A DNA stretch of 35,527 nucleotides, taken from CAYWVO01 sp964461835 (lineage in GTDB: Bacteria > Zixibacteria > MSB-5A5 > WJJR01 > JAJRUJ01). A program made the position numbers and the translations under genes. Positions within the stretch are counted from its first letter, which is position 1; the number at the start of each line of letters is the position of its first letter. The stretch is from assembly GCA_964461835.1 (NCBI GenBank), contig CAYWVO010000034.1, forward strand, positions 1 through 35,527, given 5' to 3'. Of this stretch, positions 21,892 to 31,128 are shown piece by piece. The notes beneath the pieces were generated by a model. The model did not search any database. It was not told where the DNA came from and saw only the letters and a program-made list of their open reading frames with translations.

Positions 21892-24513
21892 ATGAAACGT
21901 TCAGTATTGACAACGGTCATGTGTGCGCTTTTGCTGGCCGGTAGCGTGTCACTGGCGTACGGTATGCCGCTGAGTCCCGATTCTCGTGAGCAGTTAATCG
22001 AGGAAGGCCGGTTGGATGAAGTGATGGAACGGGTACAGGACGCGCGAGCGCGTGGGTATTTTAACAGCAAGAAGATGTATAGTCCGGCGGTGCAGCAACA
22101 GGCGTTAGCCAAAAGTGCCGGCACGGTGGATACCATCTTCTTGCCCGTAATTCTCGTCGATTTCAGCGACAACGACTATCAGACGTATCCCACGCTTTAT
22201 GAAGCGCCGCAGTTCGACAGCATCCTGTTTTCCGAAGGTCTGATGCCAAAGGGCAGCATGACCGAGTTTTACCTGGAGAACTCCTACGGTACGTTCTATG
22301 TGACCGGGGACGTTGTCGGCTGGTACCGGATGCCGCAGACGTATGCCTACTATGTTGATGGTCAGAATGGATGGGGGTCGTGCCCCCAATGCGTGGATCA
22401 GATGATCATTGACGCGATTAGTGCTGCCGATCCCGATCTGGATTTCTCCAAGTACGATAATGATAACGATGGTTGGGTGGACGGAATTAAAGTTGTCCAT
22501 GCCGGGCCGGGCGCGGAGTCTACGGGCGGGGATCCGGATATGATCTGGTCACACCGGGGTGGTATTCCTGCGCAATACAAGGACGGCGTGTATATCGGCG
22601 ATTATGATATCCAGCCGCACGTTGAGCCGGGCGGCAGTATTATGAGTATCGGGGTCTTTGTACACGAGTACGGTCATGTACTCGGGTTGCCCGACCTGTA
22701 CGATACGGATGGCTCCTCCGAGGGTGTCGGTGAATGGTCGGTAATGGGCAGTGGCAGTTGGAACGACGGCGGCCATCGGCCGGGACATTTCGATCCCTGG
22801 TGCAAAAAGGAACTGGGATTTATCACTTACACGGATGTAACGAGTAACTCGCTGAACGTCCAGATTCCCCGTGTAACCGAATCACCGGTGATGTATCGTC
22901 TCTGGACGGACGGTGTTCCGGGGAGCCAGTATTTTGTGGTCGAAAACCGAGGCAATGCGGGCTTTGATCAGGCGCTGCCAGGTCACGGGCTGGTTATCTG
23001 GCACGTTGACGAGTCGGTCTCCGGTAACTGGAATGAAAATCACCCCAAAGTCGCCGTTGAGCAGGCGGACGGAGATTTTGACCTGGAGGGATTCGGGAAT
23101 CCGGACGGCGGCAATAACCGTGGTGATGGCGGTGACTGCTATCCCGGTGATTCCGATGTCCGTGAATTCCATGATCTGACAGTGCCAAGTTCGCGCGACT
23201 ATTTTGATAATCAGACGGAAGTTGGGGTGTTTAATATCTCCGACGTGGACAGTGTGATGACCGCGGATTTTGAAGTGAATTTCAGCCGACCGTATATTGT
23301 GCGAAATTCGTTTGATTTTGCCGATGCCAGCGGTGATAACAACCACCGGGCCGACCCGGGAGAAACCAACGTGGAACTCCTGGTTGATATTACCAACTAC
23401 TGGGCCGAGGCCACCAATCTCACGCTCTCGGTCTCTACGGTTCATCCGGAAATTGTCTTTTCCGACGACCAGTCGACCATCGGCACGCTGGGCCACGGGC
23501 AAACCACGACGAATGGAGCGGACCCGATTGTTTTCGATGTCGATGCCGCCTTCGAGCCGTTGATCGTTGATTTTGTTTTGAGCTACAGTGCCGACGGCGG
23601 GTTCAGCAAAGAGGAGACCTTGACCGTCGATGTGGGGCAGCCACAGATTTTGCTGGTCGATGATGATAACGCCAATCCGTTGGAGTATGAGGAGTACTTT
23701 ACCCGAATTTTTGATTCACTGCGCACACCGCACGTGGTCTGGGGGAAAGACACACTATCCTCACCACCGGTGGATACGCTGGCGGAATACCCGGTCGCGC
23801 TGTGGTTCACCGGTGGTGCACGCGAAGATGTGCTCACCGCGACGGATGTCCAGAACCTGCAAAGTGTGCTGGACGCCGGTGGCCGCTTACTGTTGACGGG
23901 TCAGGATATTGCGGAGGATCTGTCTGATGACGCCGATTCGGTGTTCATGCGCGATTACCTGCATGTTCGCTTTGTTCCCGGCTCGCCGCAGTTGATTGCC
24001 AACGGGGTATCCGGTGATCCGATCAGTGACGGTCATTTTGTTGCGCTCGGTGGCTCGGGCGGTGCCGCTAATCAGAACTCACCGGATATCCTGGAGCCGA
24101 CCGATGGCGCCGCGCAGACATGTTATACCTATTACGGCAGTTCCGATGCTGCGGGCCTGCGGGTCACCAGCGGGGATTACCGTGCCGTGTTCTATGGCTT
24201 CGGTATGGAAAGCATTGCTAACGGGATCTCTGGTTTCACTAAACGGGAAATTGTCCTCACCAAGACGCTTGACTGGTTGTTGGATGAGGGACCGAGTTAT
24301 GTTCCCGGCGACGCCAATCTCGATGGGGCGGTCGATCCACTCGATGTTCAGTTCATTGTTGCCTATGTCTATAAGCAGTCGGTGCCACCACCGGGGGGAC
24401 TGAATTCGATCGATGTCAACGGCGATTGTTCCTGTGATCCACTGGATGTGCAGTACATGGTGAATTACCTCTATACGTCTCTTGGCACACTGGTGCCGGG
24501 CTGTGTGGAATAG
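21892..24513 (+). CDS. Secreted M6-family metalloprotease with dockerin-like C-terminus
   Basis: The 873-residue protein has a signal peptide (MKRSVLTTVMCALLLAGSVS, cleavage near SLAYG). The M6 (immune inhibitor A-like) catalytic domain spans roughly 70-420, with zinc motif HEYGHVLGLPD (H258, E259, H262). WSVMGSGSWNDGG follows and contains the Met-turn methionine. After it come a beta-sandwich region (about 460-580) and an ILLVDDDNANPLEYEEYFTR domain resembling a flavodoxin/GATase fold (about 580-800). The end (from about 804) holds two dockerin-like calcium repeats, GDANLDGAVDPLDVQFIVAY and DVNGDCSCDPLDVQYMVNYL. No cohesin is in the window. I chose the ATG at 21892 because GGGGGAG lies just upstream. 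A good terminator follows. Confidence 0.94.
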   Translation: MKRSVLTTVMCALLLAGSVSLAYGMPLSPDSREQLIEEGRLDEVMERVQDARARGYFNSKKMYSPAVQQQALAKSAGTVDTIFLPVILVDFSDNDYQTYPTLYEAPQFDSILFSEGLMPKGSMTEFYLENSYGTFYVTGDVVGWYRMPQTYAYYVDGQNGWGSCPQCVDQMIIDAISAADPDLDFSKYDNDNDGWVDGIKVVHAGPGAESTGGDPDMIWSHRGGIPAQYKDGVYIGDYDIQPHVEPGGSIMSIGVFVHEYGHVLGLPDLYDTDGSSEGVGEWSVMGSGSWNDGGHRPGHFDPWCKKELGFITYTDVTSNSLNVQIPRVTESPVMYRLWTDGVPGSQYFVVENRGNAGFDQALPGHGLVIWHVDESVSGNWNENHPKVAVEQADGDFDLEGFGNPDGGNNRGDGGDCYPGDSDVREFHDLTVPSSRDYFDNQTEVGVFNISDVDSVMTADFEVNFSRPYIVRNSFDFADASGDNNHRADPGETNVELLVDITNYWAEATNLTLSVSTVHPEIVFSDDQSTIGTLGHGQTTTNGADPIVFDVDAAFEPLIVDFVLSYSADGGFSKEETLTVDVGQPQILLVDDDNANPLEYEEYFTRIFDSLRTPHVVWGKDTLSSPPVDTLAEYPVALWFTGGAREDVLTATDVQNLQSVLDAGGRLLLTGQDIAEDLSDDADSVFMRDYLHVRFVPGSPQLIANGVSGDPISDGHFVALGGSGGAANQNSPDILEPTDGAAQTCYTYYGSSDAAGLRVTSGDYRAVFYGFGMESIANGISGFTKREIVLTKTLDWLLDEGPSYVPGDANLDGAVDPLDVQFIVAYVYKQSVPPPGGLNSIDVNGDCSCDPLDVQYMVNYLYTSLGTLVPGCVE

Positions 24514-24539
24514 CTCCGGGAAACAGCAAGGATCATACT

Positions 24540-24570
24540 CCCCCGACCTGCCGGGTCGGGGGTTCATTTT
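24540..24570 (+). terminator. Intrinsic terminator after the M6 protease gene
   Basis: A 9-bp stem CCCCCGACC/GGTCGGGGG with a 5-base loop (24540-24562) is followed by TTCATTTT. It lies between convergent genes, 26 bp after the protease stop. Read on the minus strand there is no T run, so it probably serves only the plus-strand gene. Confidence 0.7.
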
Positions 24571-24576
24571 GCCGGA

Positions 24577-25632
24577 TCATCTGTCGTTGGTGTTGTGTTG
24601 TAGTTTGTCCACGGTCCGTTCAAGCTCGCGCACTCGCTGGTACAATTCCGGCAATTTGTCCTTGAGCACAATGACCCGCCGCTCAGAGCGGATATCCCGA
24701 GCCGGGGAGCCGAGGACGACGGATCCTGGCGGCAGATTTCCCGCGACGCCGGACTGTGCGGCAACCGTGCAGTTGTCACCGATTTCAATATGTCCGACCA
24801 GGCCCACCTGACCAGCCAGGATGACGTGGTCACCGATTTTTGTCGATCCGGAGATACCCACTTGGGAGACGATAAGACTGTGTTCGCCGACGACGACATT
24901 GTGGGCCAGTTGAACCAGGTTGTCGATTTTGGTCCCCCGTTTGATGCGGGTTTCTCCCATGGTAGCGCGGTCGATACAGACGCAGGCGCCGATTTCGACG
25001 TCGTCCTCAATCACCACTGTGCCGACCTGTGGAATTTTGTGATGTATGCCGTCCAGCTCGGCGTAACCGAACCCGTCTGCGCCCACCACGGTTCCAGGGT
25101 GAATACGTACCCGATTTCCCAGGGAGCACTGCCGAGTGACCGTGACATGGGGACCGATGGTGGTTTGCTCGCCGATGGTGACTTGGGACCCGACATAGCA
25201 GCCTGCCAGGATAAAGCTGCCGGCGCCGATCCGCGCCTTGTCTTCAATGACTGCATTCGCCCCGACTCGTACATCGGACGCCAACTCTGCCGACTCGGCC
25301 ACGGTGGCTGAGGGGTGAATCCCCGGGGGCAGAGGTGGCTCCTCCGGGTGGAACAGGCGGAGGGCCAGCATGAATGCGTAGTAGGGCTCCGGATGAACGA
25401 TGATCGCAGGCTTAGCATCCGGCGGCACCCGGATATCCTTATCATCGGGAATGATGACGGCCGACGCGTTGGTCGTGGGCAAAAACGAGACATATTTTTT
25501 GTTGGCGATGAATGTCAATTCACCGTCACCGGCGGACTCAATTCCCGCGACGCCGGTTATGACAACGGCGGTGTCGCCATGAACAACACCGCCGATTTTT
25601 TCGACCAGGTCTTGTAATGCGTGTTGGGTCAT
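24577..25632 (-). CDS. lpxD: UDP-3-O-(3-hydroxyacyl)glucosamine N-acyltransferase
   Basis: Third enzyme of lipid A synthesis, moving a 3-hydroxyacyl chain from ACP to the glucosamine nitrogen. The 351-residue protein has the N-terminal uridine-binding domain (about 1-100), a left-handed beta-helix of hexapeptide repeats (about 105-310) and a C-terminal coiled coil (ELYQRVRELERTVDKLQ). The catalytic histidine is H244 in NLVQLAHNVVVGE. TVVGADGFGYAELDG and GQVGLVGHIEIGDN are diagnostic. The gene overlaps the skp stop by one base (TAATG) and is the last of rplU-bamA-skp-lpxD. It shows that the organism makes lipid A. The fabZ-lpxA genes that often follow are absent here. Confidence 0.97.
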   Translation of the reverse strand: MTQHALQDLVEKIGGVVHGDTAVVITGVAGIESAGDGELTFIANKKYVSFLPTTNASAVIIPDDKDIRVPPDAKPAIIVHPEPYYAFMLALRLFHPEEPPLPPGIHPSATVAESAELASDVRVGANAVIEDKARIGAGSFILAGCYVGSQVTIGEQTTIGPHVTVTRQCSLGNRVRIHPGTVVGADGFGYAELDGIHHKIPQVGTVVIEDDVEIGACVCIDRATMGETRIKRGTKIDNLVQLAHNVVVGEHSLIVSQVGISGSTKIGDHVILAGQVGLVGHIEIGDNCTVAAQSGVAGNLPPGSVVLGSPARDIRSERRVIVLKDKLPELYQRVRELERTVDKLQHNTNDR

Positions 25633-26177
25633 TACTCCAGGCGATTCAACTCTTCCAGCACCATATCGGTGAGGTCGAATTCCTTTTTGGCGTAGGCGAT
25701 ATTACCCTCCACCGCATCGAAAATGTAATCATAATTGTTCTCGATGGCTACCTTTTCCAACACGGCATTGATTTTATCGAGTATTGGCTCTACGAGTCTG
25801 GCGTTGAGCTGCTCGGCCTGGCCGTTGGGGCCGAATACTTCGTTGGTGCGACTCTGGAATTCTCGTTCTCGCTGCCGTAATTCGTCTTCTCTGCGTTGCT
25901 TGGCCTCTTCCGATAAGATCAATCGCTGGCGTTGAAATTCTTCGGCATCGACCTCGAGTTCCTGGCGCAGGGAGTCCAGTTCGGCCTCCCAGATCGCCAC
26001 TTCCTTGTCGAACTCCAGCTGCGCTTCGGCGAATTCCTTGAACTCGTTGCGGATACGAAATGAATCGACGTACCCAATTTTACCCTCAGCCAACGCAGCC
26101 GGCACCAGAACGCACACTGTGACTGCGATCAGTGAGGCAACGATCAGCATATGTTGTGCGGTTTTACTATACCACAT
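25632..26177 (-). CDS. skp: Periplasmic chaperone Skp/OmpH
   Basis: The 181-residue protein has a signal peptide ending VPAALA before EGKIGYVDSF, the usual Skp mature start. A long charged coiled coil follows (about 50-130, e.g. EAELDSLRQELEVDAEEFQR), then a C-terminal segment with VAIENNYDYIFDAVEGNIAY. Skp trimers hold unfolded outer-membrane proteins on their way to the BAM complex. The position between bamA and lpxD is the classical order. It lies 46 bp after bamA and overlaps lpxD by one base. Confidence 0.94.
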   Translation of the reverse strand: MWYSKTAQHMLIVASLIAVTVCVLVPAALAEGKIGYVDSFRIRNEFKEFAEAQLEFDKEVAIWEAELDSLRQELEVDAEEFQRQRLILSEEAKQRREDELRQREREFQSRTNEVFGPNGQAEQLNARLVEPILDKINAVLEKVAIENNYDYIFDAVEGNIAYAKKEFDLTDMVLEELNRLE

Positions 26178-26223
26178 ACGTCCTCCCGATATCTGCCTGG
26201 GCGGTCACACTGGGTGTGCCGCG

Positions 26224-28572
26224 CTAGAATGAACTTCCAAACTGAAAATGCGGTTTCATTTTGCCTTTTTCGTCTCCCCGGAACGGCCAGCCGAAATCAA
26301 AGCCCATCAGGCCCATGCCCGGAATGGTTATTCGCAGGCCGAATCCCACTGAGGTATACATGTCACTGAAAGGACTCATCTGGGTAGGATTTTCCCACAC
26401 GTTGCCCGCATCATAGAAGAGGAGCCCATAGATTTGCTGGGAGACAAGGGGGAGGGTCAGTTCCAGATTCATCACGCCCATCGCGCGGCCGCGGATGGTG
26501 CTGGGAGACGGTCTGCCGATCAGGTAGTTGAAGGCGCCAATTTCCTTGAAATCCTGCGCGGTCGTGGCAAAGATCGACCCATCGGTGTAGCCGCGGATCA
26601 TCCCGTCCGCATGCACGCCCCCCGCATAAAAACGTTCCGCGTGGGGGAGGTCACGGATGTTGGCGTTCCCCTGAATTACCCCAAGTTCAAATTTCGGAGC
26701 AAAGACGAATTTCCCGATAATGGGGCGATGATACGAGTAGCGTAACTCATTCTTGAAGTAATTCCATTTGCCACCCAACAGGCCACCGCCGAACTCCACC
26801 CGGTAGACGGCGCGCGATCCCTTGGTAGCGAATTCCGGCAGGTCACGAGAATCGCGGACCACGGTGTACGCCATCGATGAGGTCACCTGCGGCCAATCCA
26901 GGAGATTCAGAGAAAATGGATCAGTGGCCGAGGAGTCGATATAGGGTTCGGAGTAATCGGTATAGGAGATGTTTTCCCAGCGGTAACTGCCGAAGACCCG
27001 GAAATAATCATCGGGCCAGCGCAGCCGGCGTCCCAGTTGAAATCCCGCGCCGCTGCGTTCCTCAACATAGTCATTTGAGCCGGCGACCTGGGGTTCGTCC
27101 CACACCCGGCTGGTGCGGAACAGATCGAAGCCGACGGTCGTGGGGGTGTTAAGAAACCATGGCTCGGTGAAACTCAGCGAATAGGATTGCCGGCGCGAGC
27201 CAAAATCGATCATCATATTTAAACTCTGACCATTCCCCATCAGGTTGGGCCAGCCCAGCGACACAGTGCCGATGAGCTTATCCTGGGCCGAGTAGCCCCC
27301 GCCAACCTGGAACTGGTTGGTGGGTTTCTCCTCCACTTTGATTTTGAGATCCACGTCGCCGTCATCGCGGATATCATAGTCCGGCTCGACGTTGCCGAAA
27401 TAATTTAACTGCATCACGTTGCGCACCGAACGAATCAGGGCGGAGCGCCGCAGGACCTGGCCGGGGAAAATCGCCAGCTCGCGACGGATTACTTTATCCT
27501 TGGTTTTGGTGTTTCCTTCGATATCAATCCGGTGCACGTGAGCGGGAACGCCCTCGGAGATTTCCAGCGTGATATTGACCACGGAGTCCATCGTGTTGGT
27601 TTCGTCGAGGATACGGGCGTAGAGGTATCCTCGCTCCATGTAGGCGCCGTAAATTCCAGCCAGCGATTCGTCAAACTTTTCCTGGTTGAAGATCTTACCG
27701 GGTTCGTGTTTCAGCAGGTCGGCCAGTTGTTCATCTGAATAGAGTTCGTTACCGACGAATTCAGTTTCACCGAAGAAATACCGCGGCCCTTCTTCGACCT
27801 CCATTGTAATCGTCACGGTCTTGTTGTTCTCGGCGACAATGACCGTATCGGAATGAATCACAAAATCGAGGTAGCCTTTTTTATGGTAGAACTCGGTTAG
27901 TTTCTCTTTGTCCTCGGTGTATTGCTCTCGGTTGAAATTGCCGCCGCCGAAAATACTGGCGAAAAAGCCTTTGGGTTTATTGGACATCTCGCCCTGGAGG
28001 TCATCATCGGAGAACTGGGTATTACCCTCGAAAATGACCGCCTCCACCGAGACCTTGTTGTTCTCATTGATCTCGAAGGTGACATCCACCACGTGGAATG
28101 AATCCGGAGGAGTGGTTTCGACGTCGATGGTTGCGAGGTAGTACCCCTCGCTACGGTAATGGGACTTGATTTTACTGCGGGCCTGGACGGTCAGGTGGGG
28201 GTTGATGATCTGCCCTTCTCGCAGCCCTGCAATCTTCCTCAACTCCTCATCTTTAACTTTATCATTGCCGGAAAAATCCAGGGTACCCAGGCGCGGGTGT
28301 TCCATGACCTTAATCGTGACTGCGGTCGTATCTGCGCCGGTGGTTGAGGATAAGACCACATCGGCGAACAATCCCAAGCCGTAGATGCGGCGGACGGCGT
28401 CGGGGATAGAGGATGGTGTCAGGCGCGCACCGACCCGCAGACCACTGACATTGCGGATCAGCCGCTCGTCCGTTAACTCGTTCCCCTCAATAATAATAGT
28501 ACGGATAATCGGGTCCGCGGCCTGCGCGGTGGCAGTCAACGCTAGGCAGGCACAGTAGACGATCAGTGTCAA
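26224..28572 (-). CDS. bamA: Outer-membrane protein assembly factor BamA
   Basis: Central Omp85 component of the BAM complex. The 782-residue protein has a short signal peptide (ending TATAQA), five POTRA repeats (about 22-425, e.g. IRTIIIEGNELTDERLIRNV and HRIDIEGNTKTKDKVIRREL), and a 16-strand barrel with the Omp85 MIRGYTDG motif. It ends in Phe (HFQFGSSF), as barrel proteins do. The start is unclear. TTG at 28572 gives a signal peptide without N-terminal basic residues. In the same frame AAGGGGGG (28611-28604) stands 7 bases before an ATC (28596), and starting there would add HR-containing residues. No ATG or GTG start is in frame nearby. It follows rplU by 60 bp. Confidence 0.95.
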   Translation of the reverse strand: MTLIVYCACLALTATAQAADPIIRTIIIEGNELTDERLIRNVSGLRVGARLTPSSIPDAVRRIYGLGLFADVVLSSTTGADTTAVTIKVMEHPRLGTLDFSGNDKVKDEELRKIAGLREGQIINPHLTVQARSKIKSHYRSEGYYLATIDVETTPPDSFHVVDVTFEINENNKVSVEAVIFEGNTQFSDDDLQGEMSNKPKGFFASIFGGGNFNREQYTEDKEKLTEFYHKKGYLDFVIHSDTVIVAENNKTVTITMEVEEGPRYFFGETEFVGNELYSDEQLADLLKHEPGKIFNQEKFDESLAGIYGAYMERGYLYARILDETNTMDSVVNITLEISEGVPAHVHRIDIEGNTKTKDKVIRRELAIFPGQVLRRSALIRSVRNVMQLNYFGNVEPDYDIRDDGDVDLKIKVEEKPTNQFQVGGGYSAQDKLIGTVSLGWPNLMGNGQSLNMMIDFGSRRQSYSLSFTEPWFLNTPTTVGFDLFRTSRVWDEPQVAGSNDYVEERSGAGFQLGRRLRWPDDYFRVFGSYRWENISYTDYSEPYIDSSATDPFSLNLLDWPQVTSSMAYTVVRDSRDLPEFATKGSRAVYRVEFGGGLLGGKWNYFKNELRYSYHRPIIGKFVFAPKFELGVIQGNANIRDLPHAERFYAGGVHADGMIRGYTDGSIFATTAQDFKEIGAFNYLIGRPSPSTIRGRAMGVMNLELTLPLVSQQIYGLLFYDAGNVWENPTQMSPFSDMYTSVGFGLRITIPGMGLMGFDFGWPFRGDEKGKMKPHFQFGSSF

Positions 28573-28632
28573 CCACCGATGGGAAGTAGAAGTGATTGCC
28601 CGTCCCCCCTTACAGCGTGCCGTTGGCGGTGA

Positions 28633-28947
28633 TCAGAACGACAAGCCGGTTATTTTAATTTTCGTGTAGTGCTGCCGGTGGCCGTTTTTCTTGCGATAGG
28701 TGGTGCGCCGTTTGAAATGGAAGACCATGATTTTCTCGTCGCGCCCTTGCTCGACAATTTCGCCCTCGACCTGTGCGTTGGCGACAGTCGGCGTGCCGAT
28801 CAGCTTTTCTTCGCCCTTATCAACGAAAAGGACCTGGTCGAAGACGACTTTGTCGCCGACGTCGCCGCCGAGGAGCGGTACATTGATTTCGGCGCCCTCG
28901 CTCACCGGAAACTGCATACCACCGGTTTCGATAATCGCGTTCTTCAT
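28633..28947 (-). CDS. rplU: 50S ribosomal protein L21
   Basis: The 104-residue protein is complete: KNAIIETGGMQFPVSEGAEI at the start, the KLIGTPTVANAQVEGEIVEQ core, KIMVFHFKRRTTYRKKNGHR and the QHYTKIKITGL end. It binds 23S rRNA in the large subunit. I chose the ATG at 28947 (GTGGAG 7 bases upstream) over the one at 28959 because family proteins begin at this point. In most bacteria rpmA (L27) follows directly; here bamA does, so the usual pair is split. The gene is the first of the outer-membrane biogenesis operon, behind a strong promoter. Confidence 0.96.
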   Translation of the reverse strand: MKNAIIETGGMQFPVSEGAEINVPLLGGDVGDKVVFDQVLFVDKGEEKLIGTPTVANAQVEGEIVEQGRDEKIMVFHFKRRTTYRKKNGHRQHYTKIKITGLSF

Positions 28948-28993
28948 CAATGACTCCACGCTTCTGTGAGCATATTATTCCAACAAACCGGCC

Positions 28994-29021
28994 AGTATAC
29001 CTGATTTCGGTCCGTTGTCAA
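28994..29021 (-). promoter_or_regulatory. Sigma70-type promoter for rplU-bamA-skp-lpxD
   Basis: On the minus strand a perfect TTGACA (29021-29016) and TATACT (28999-28994) are separated by 16 bases. Transcription would start near 28987, leaving a leader of about 40 bases before rplU. It is the best housekeeping promoter I see in the window. Confidence 0.8.
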
Positions 29022-29163
29022 GGTATTTCAACCACTTAGCGGGGATTTGGTTCCCAGGTTTCGCGGGTGGTAGTACTGCGTTGTGTCTAAACTGGTTGGG
29101 TGATTTGCGGAATCTTGTCAAGGGGGTGAGTGGGACAGGGTAAGTCGCGGTGATGTTAATCCA

Positions 29164-29323
29164 GGGGCAGGTTTGAAACCTGCCCTCTTTGGGCGGGTCT
29201 CAGACCCGCCCCTCTGTCACCCCGGCGGAGGCCGGGGTCCAGTTTCCCTTGCGGAGCAAGGGACTAGTTCCAACCCCAAGCCGCTCTCCCGCCGTGCCGG
29301 GAGACGGCTTGCGGTTGCCACCC
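29164..29323. repeat. Cluster of repeat families E, F-like and D
   Basis: Bases 29164-29212 (family E) hold two hairpins, GGGCAGGTTT/AACCTGCCC and GGGCGGGTCT/AGACCCGCCC, whose stems differ by paired changes. Bases 29215-29263 (F-like) hold CCCCGGC/GCCGGGG and TCCCTTGC/GCAAGGGA, laid out like family F but with other stems. Bases 29272-29323 are family D with an inner CTCCCG/CGGGAG stem. The gene-free stretch 29022-29402 holds these and nothing else I can name. Confidence 0.7.
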
Positions 29324-29402
29324 AATGTCAAGTGTGTTGGCCTACATATTCCGGCGAGTGTCCAAACCGTGTCCCGCTCGTGCTGGACTCAGGGATTACG
29401 AC

Positions 29403-30959
29403 CTACTTGATTAGCATCATCTTACGGCAATCGGAGGTGCCGTCTACGGTTAGGCGATAGAAGTATACCCCTGGGGTCGCTGGGTCAGCATCCCAAGTTA
29501 CGTGGTGGTGACCGGCGGGACTGGTGTCATCTATTATTGTCGCAATTTTACGCCCCAAAATATCGAAGATTTCAATACACACTTCTCCCGCGTGCGGGAG
29601 ATCGAACTCGATCACGGTGGAGGCGTTGAAGGGGTTCGGATGGTTCTGGTAGAGGGTGAAGGATTCCGGCACATCTGATTTATCTTCCTCGACCAGTATT
29701 CCTGTGGGCATGTCGGGGCGTTCCAGGACGTAGAGTGTCGAACCTTCAATATAGTACAGGTCAAGGAAGTCGTCTTCGAGGATGGGTGCGGTGCGGATGT
29801 CGGCTGGGGGGAGACCGGGAAGCGTCTCAACTAGCTCACCGGTGTACCGGTTGCGAATGTCCCAGCCGGAGCCATCAGATTGGGGCAGCACCAGGACTAT
29901 ATCCTGTGAAAACGGCGTGTCGGTGCAGGCGATGCCGGCGTACGGCGATCCGGGGGTGAATTGCCAGTCAGGCGCGCAGTATTTCGTACGCGTGACCCCA
30001 CCGAGGCAATAGGTGTCATCCACCCAGTGTTGCAACTGCCAGTAGAGCTTGGGTAGTTCCGCAGGATTGCCCTCGGCCAGCTCAATGGTGGTTATCTGGG
30101 GCCAGCGGGAGGTCCAGGTGATGGTATCCTCTACATTCTTGACGGTGAGAATGCAGTCGGAACTGAATTCGACTTCGGTCCGGCCGCGCAAGTGCATCGA
30201 GCATCGCCCAACATTCAAGCCGAAGCCGTCCTCCGAGCGGGGATGCTGGTAAGAGCGCTCGTGCTCGAAGACGCACAGGTATGCCGTCATCGGATCATTT
30301 GTGGTGAAACACACACGGCCTTTTTGGTGCATCCCGTCAGTCTCACCGAGGTATTCGCCGGTGGTCAGTGAATAGGCATGCCAGAGCGTGGTGTACACGA
30401 GGTCGTACACGCAGGTGTCCGGATAATACGGGTGATAGTCCAGCGTTGAATCACAGAAGGGCACAGAGGCGGAGTCGGTTTCACTGATAAATACGGTTGC
30501 ATCGCCACTCTCCGATTCACCCCAGACCTGCACCACCCGGGGATAGAGTTCGGGGGCGTGAGTGATCGCAAAAGCGAAACCGGTGATTGCCATACGCGGG
30601 TTGAAAATCAGGATGCTGTCCTGGCGGAGGTAGGCATAATCGGCGAAACCATCATGGTCGAAATCCCCACATCCCCAATTGTTGCGTTCAACAGGTAAAT
30701 AGTGAGGCCCATCAAGCCAGCGCTCCTGTGCCGGGCTGTAGACACCGACAGAGTCGCCATTGGCCCCCACTTGCAACGCCAGTTCCCAGAGGCCGTCGTC
30801 ATTGATGTCGACCGGCTCGAAGTAGGTGACCGGGTAGCCGATGTCCTGGGTGCGAAATTGCAGGTCGTGGTCGGATGCAGATATACCGCCGGCAAGAAGC
30901 CAAACCAGTGCTACTGCGATAATCACCGCACACTGTTTTGTGGGGACGCGAATTTGCAT
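29403..30959 (-). CDS. Secreted FG-GAP-like protein with Por-type C-terminal sorting domain
   Basis: I do not recognise a specific function. The 518-residue protein has a signal peptide (MQIRVPTKQCAVIIAVALVW, cleavage near GGISA), then calcium-binding FG-GAP/VCBS-like stretches (PVDINDDGLWELALQVG; GCGDFDHDGFADYAYLR), suggesting a beta-propeller-like fold. The last 85 residues are a textbook type-A sorting domain: YQNHPNPFNASTVIEFDLP, IEIFDILGRKIATI, and GVYFYRLTVDG...KMMLIK. Such tails direct proteins across the outer membrane in type IX-like systems. The second of two close ATGs (30959) is preferred because GGGGGA lies 6 bases upstream of it and directly abuts the first (30965). It stands alone between two repeat-rich regions. 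Confidence 0.85.
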   Translation of the reverse strand: MQIRVPTKQCAVIIAVALVWLLAGGISASDHDLQFRTQDIGYPVTYFEPVDINDDGLWELALQVGANGDSVGVYSPAQERWLDGPHYLPVERNNWGCGDFDHDGFADYAYLRQDSILIFNPRMAITGFAFAITHAPELYPRVVQVWGESESGDATVFISETDSASVPFCDSTLDYHPYYPDTCVYDLVYTTLWHAYSLTTGEYLGETDGMHQKGRVCFTTNDPMTAYLCVFEHERSYQHPRSEDGFGLNVGRCSMHLRGRTEVEFSSDCILTVKNVEDTITWTSRWPQITTIELAEGNPAELPKLYWQLQHWVDDTYCLGGVTRTKYCAPDWQFTPGSPYAGIACTDTPFSQDIVLVLPQSDGSGWDIRNRYTGELVETLPGLPPADIRTAPILEDDFLDLYYIEGSTLYVLERPDMPTGILVEEDKSDVPESFTLYQNHPNPFNASTVIEFDLPHAGEVCIEIFDILGRKIATIIDDTSPAGHHHVTWDADPATPGVYFYRLTVDGTSDCRKMMLIK

Positions 30960-31128
30960 AATCATTCCCCCAATCGTTGTCAGAGCAAAGCCTAACGGAA
31001 CCTGTGAGTAAAATACCGGCTGAGATTTTCTTGGCAAGTGAGAATTTGGTGAATGTCGTGGTCACGGGCGGGACGCGCGTCCTATGGTACAGTCAGGCCA
31101 AGGACTGACCGCCACGGGAAATCATCCT

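Noticed and set aside
22882..23502. 206-codon minus-strand open frame inside the M6 protease gene
   Set aside because: Antisense to a clear coding region, with no ribosome site or domain.
29173..29460. 95-codon open frame downstream of the rplU promoter region
   Set aside because: It is a translation of repeat families E, F-like and D and runs into the end of the sorting-domain protein gene.
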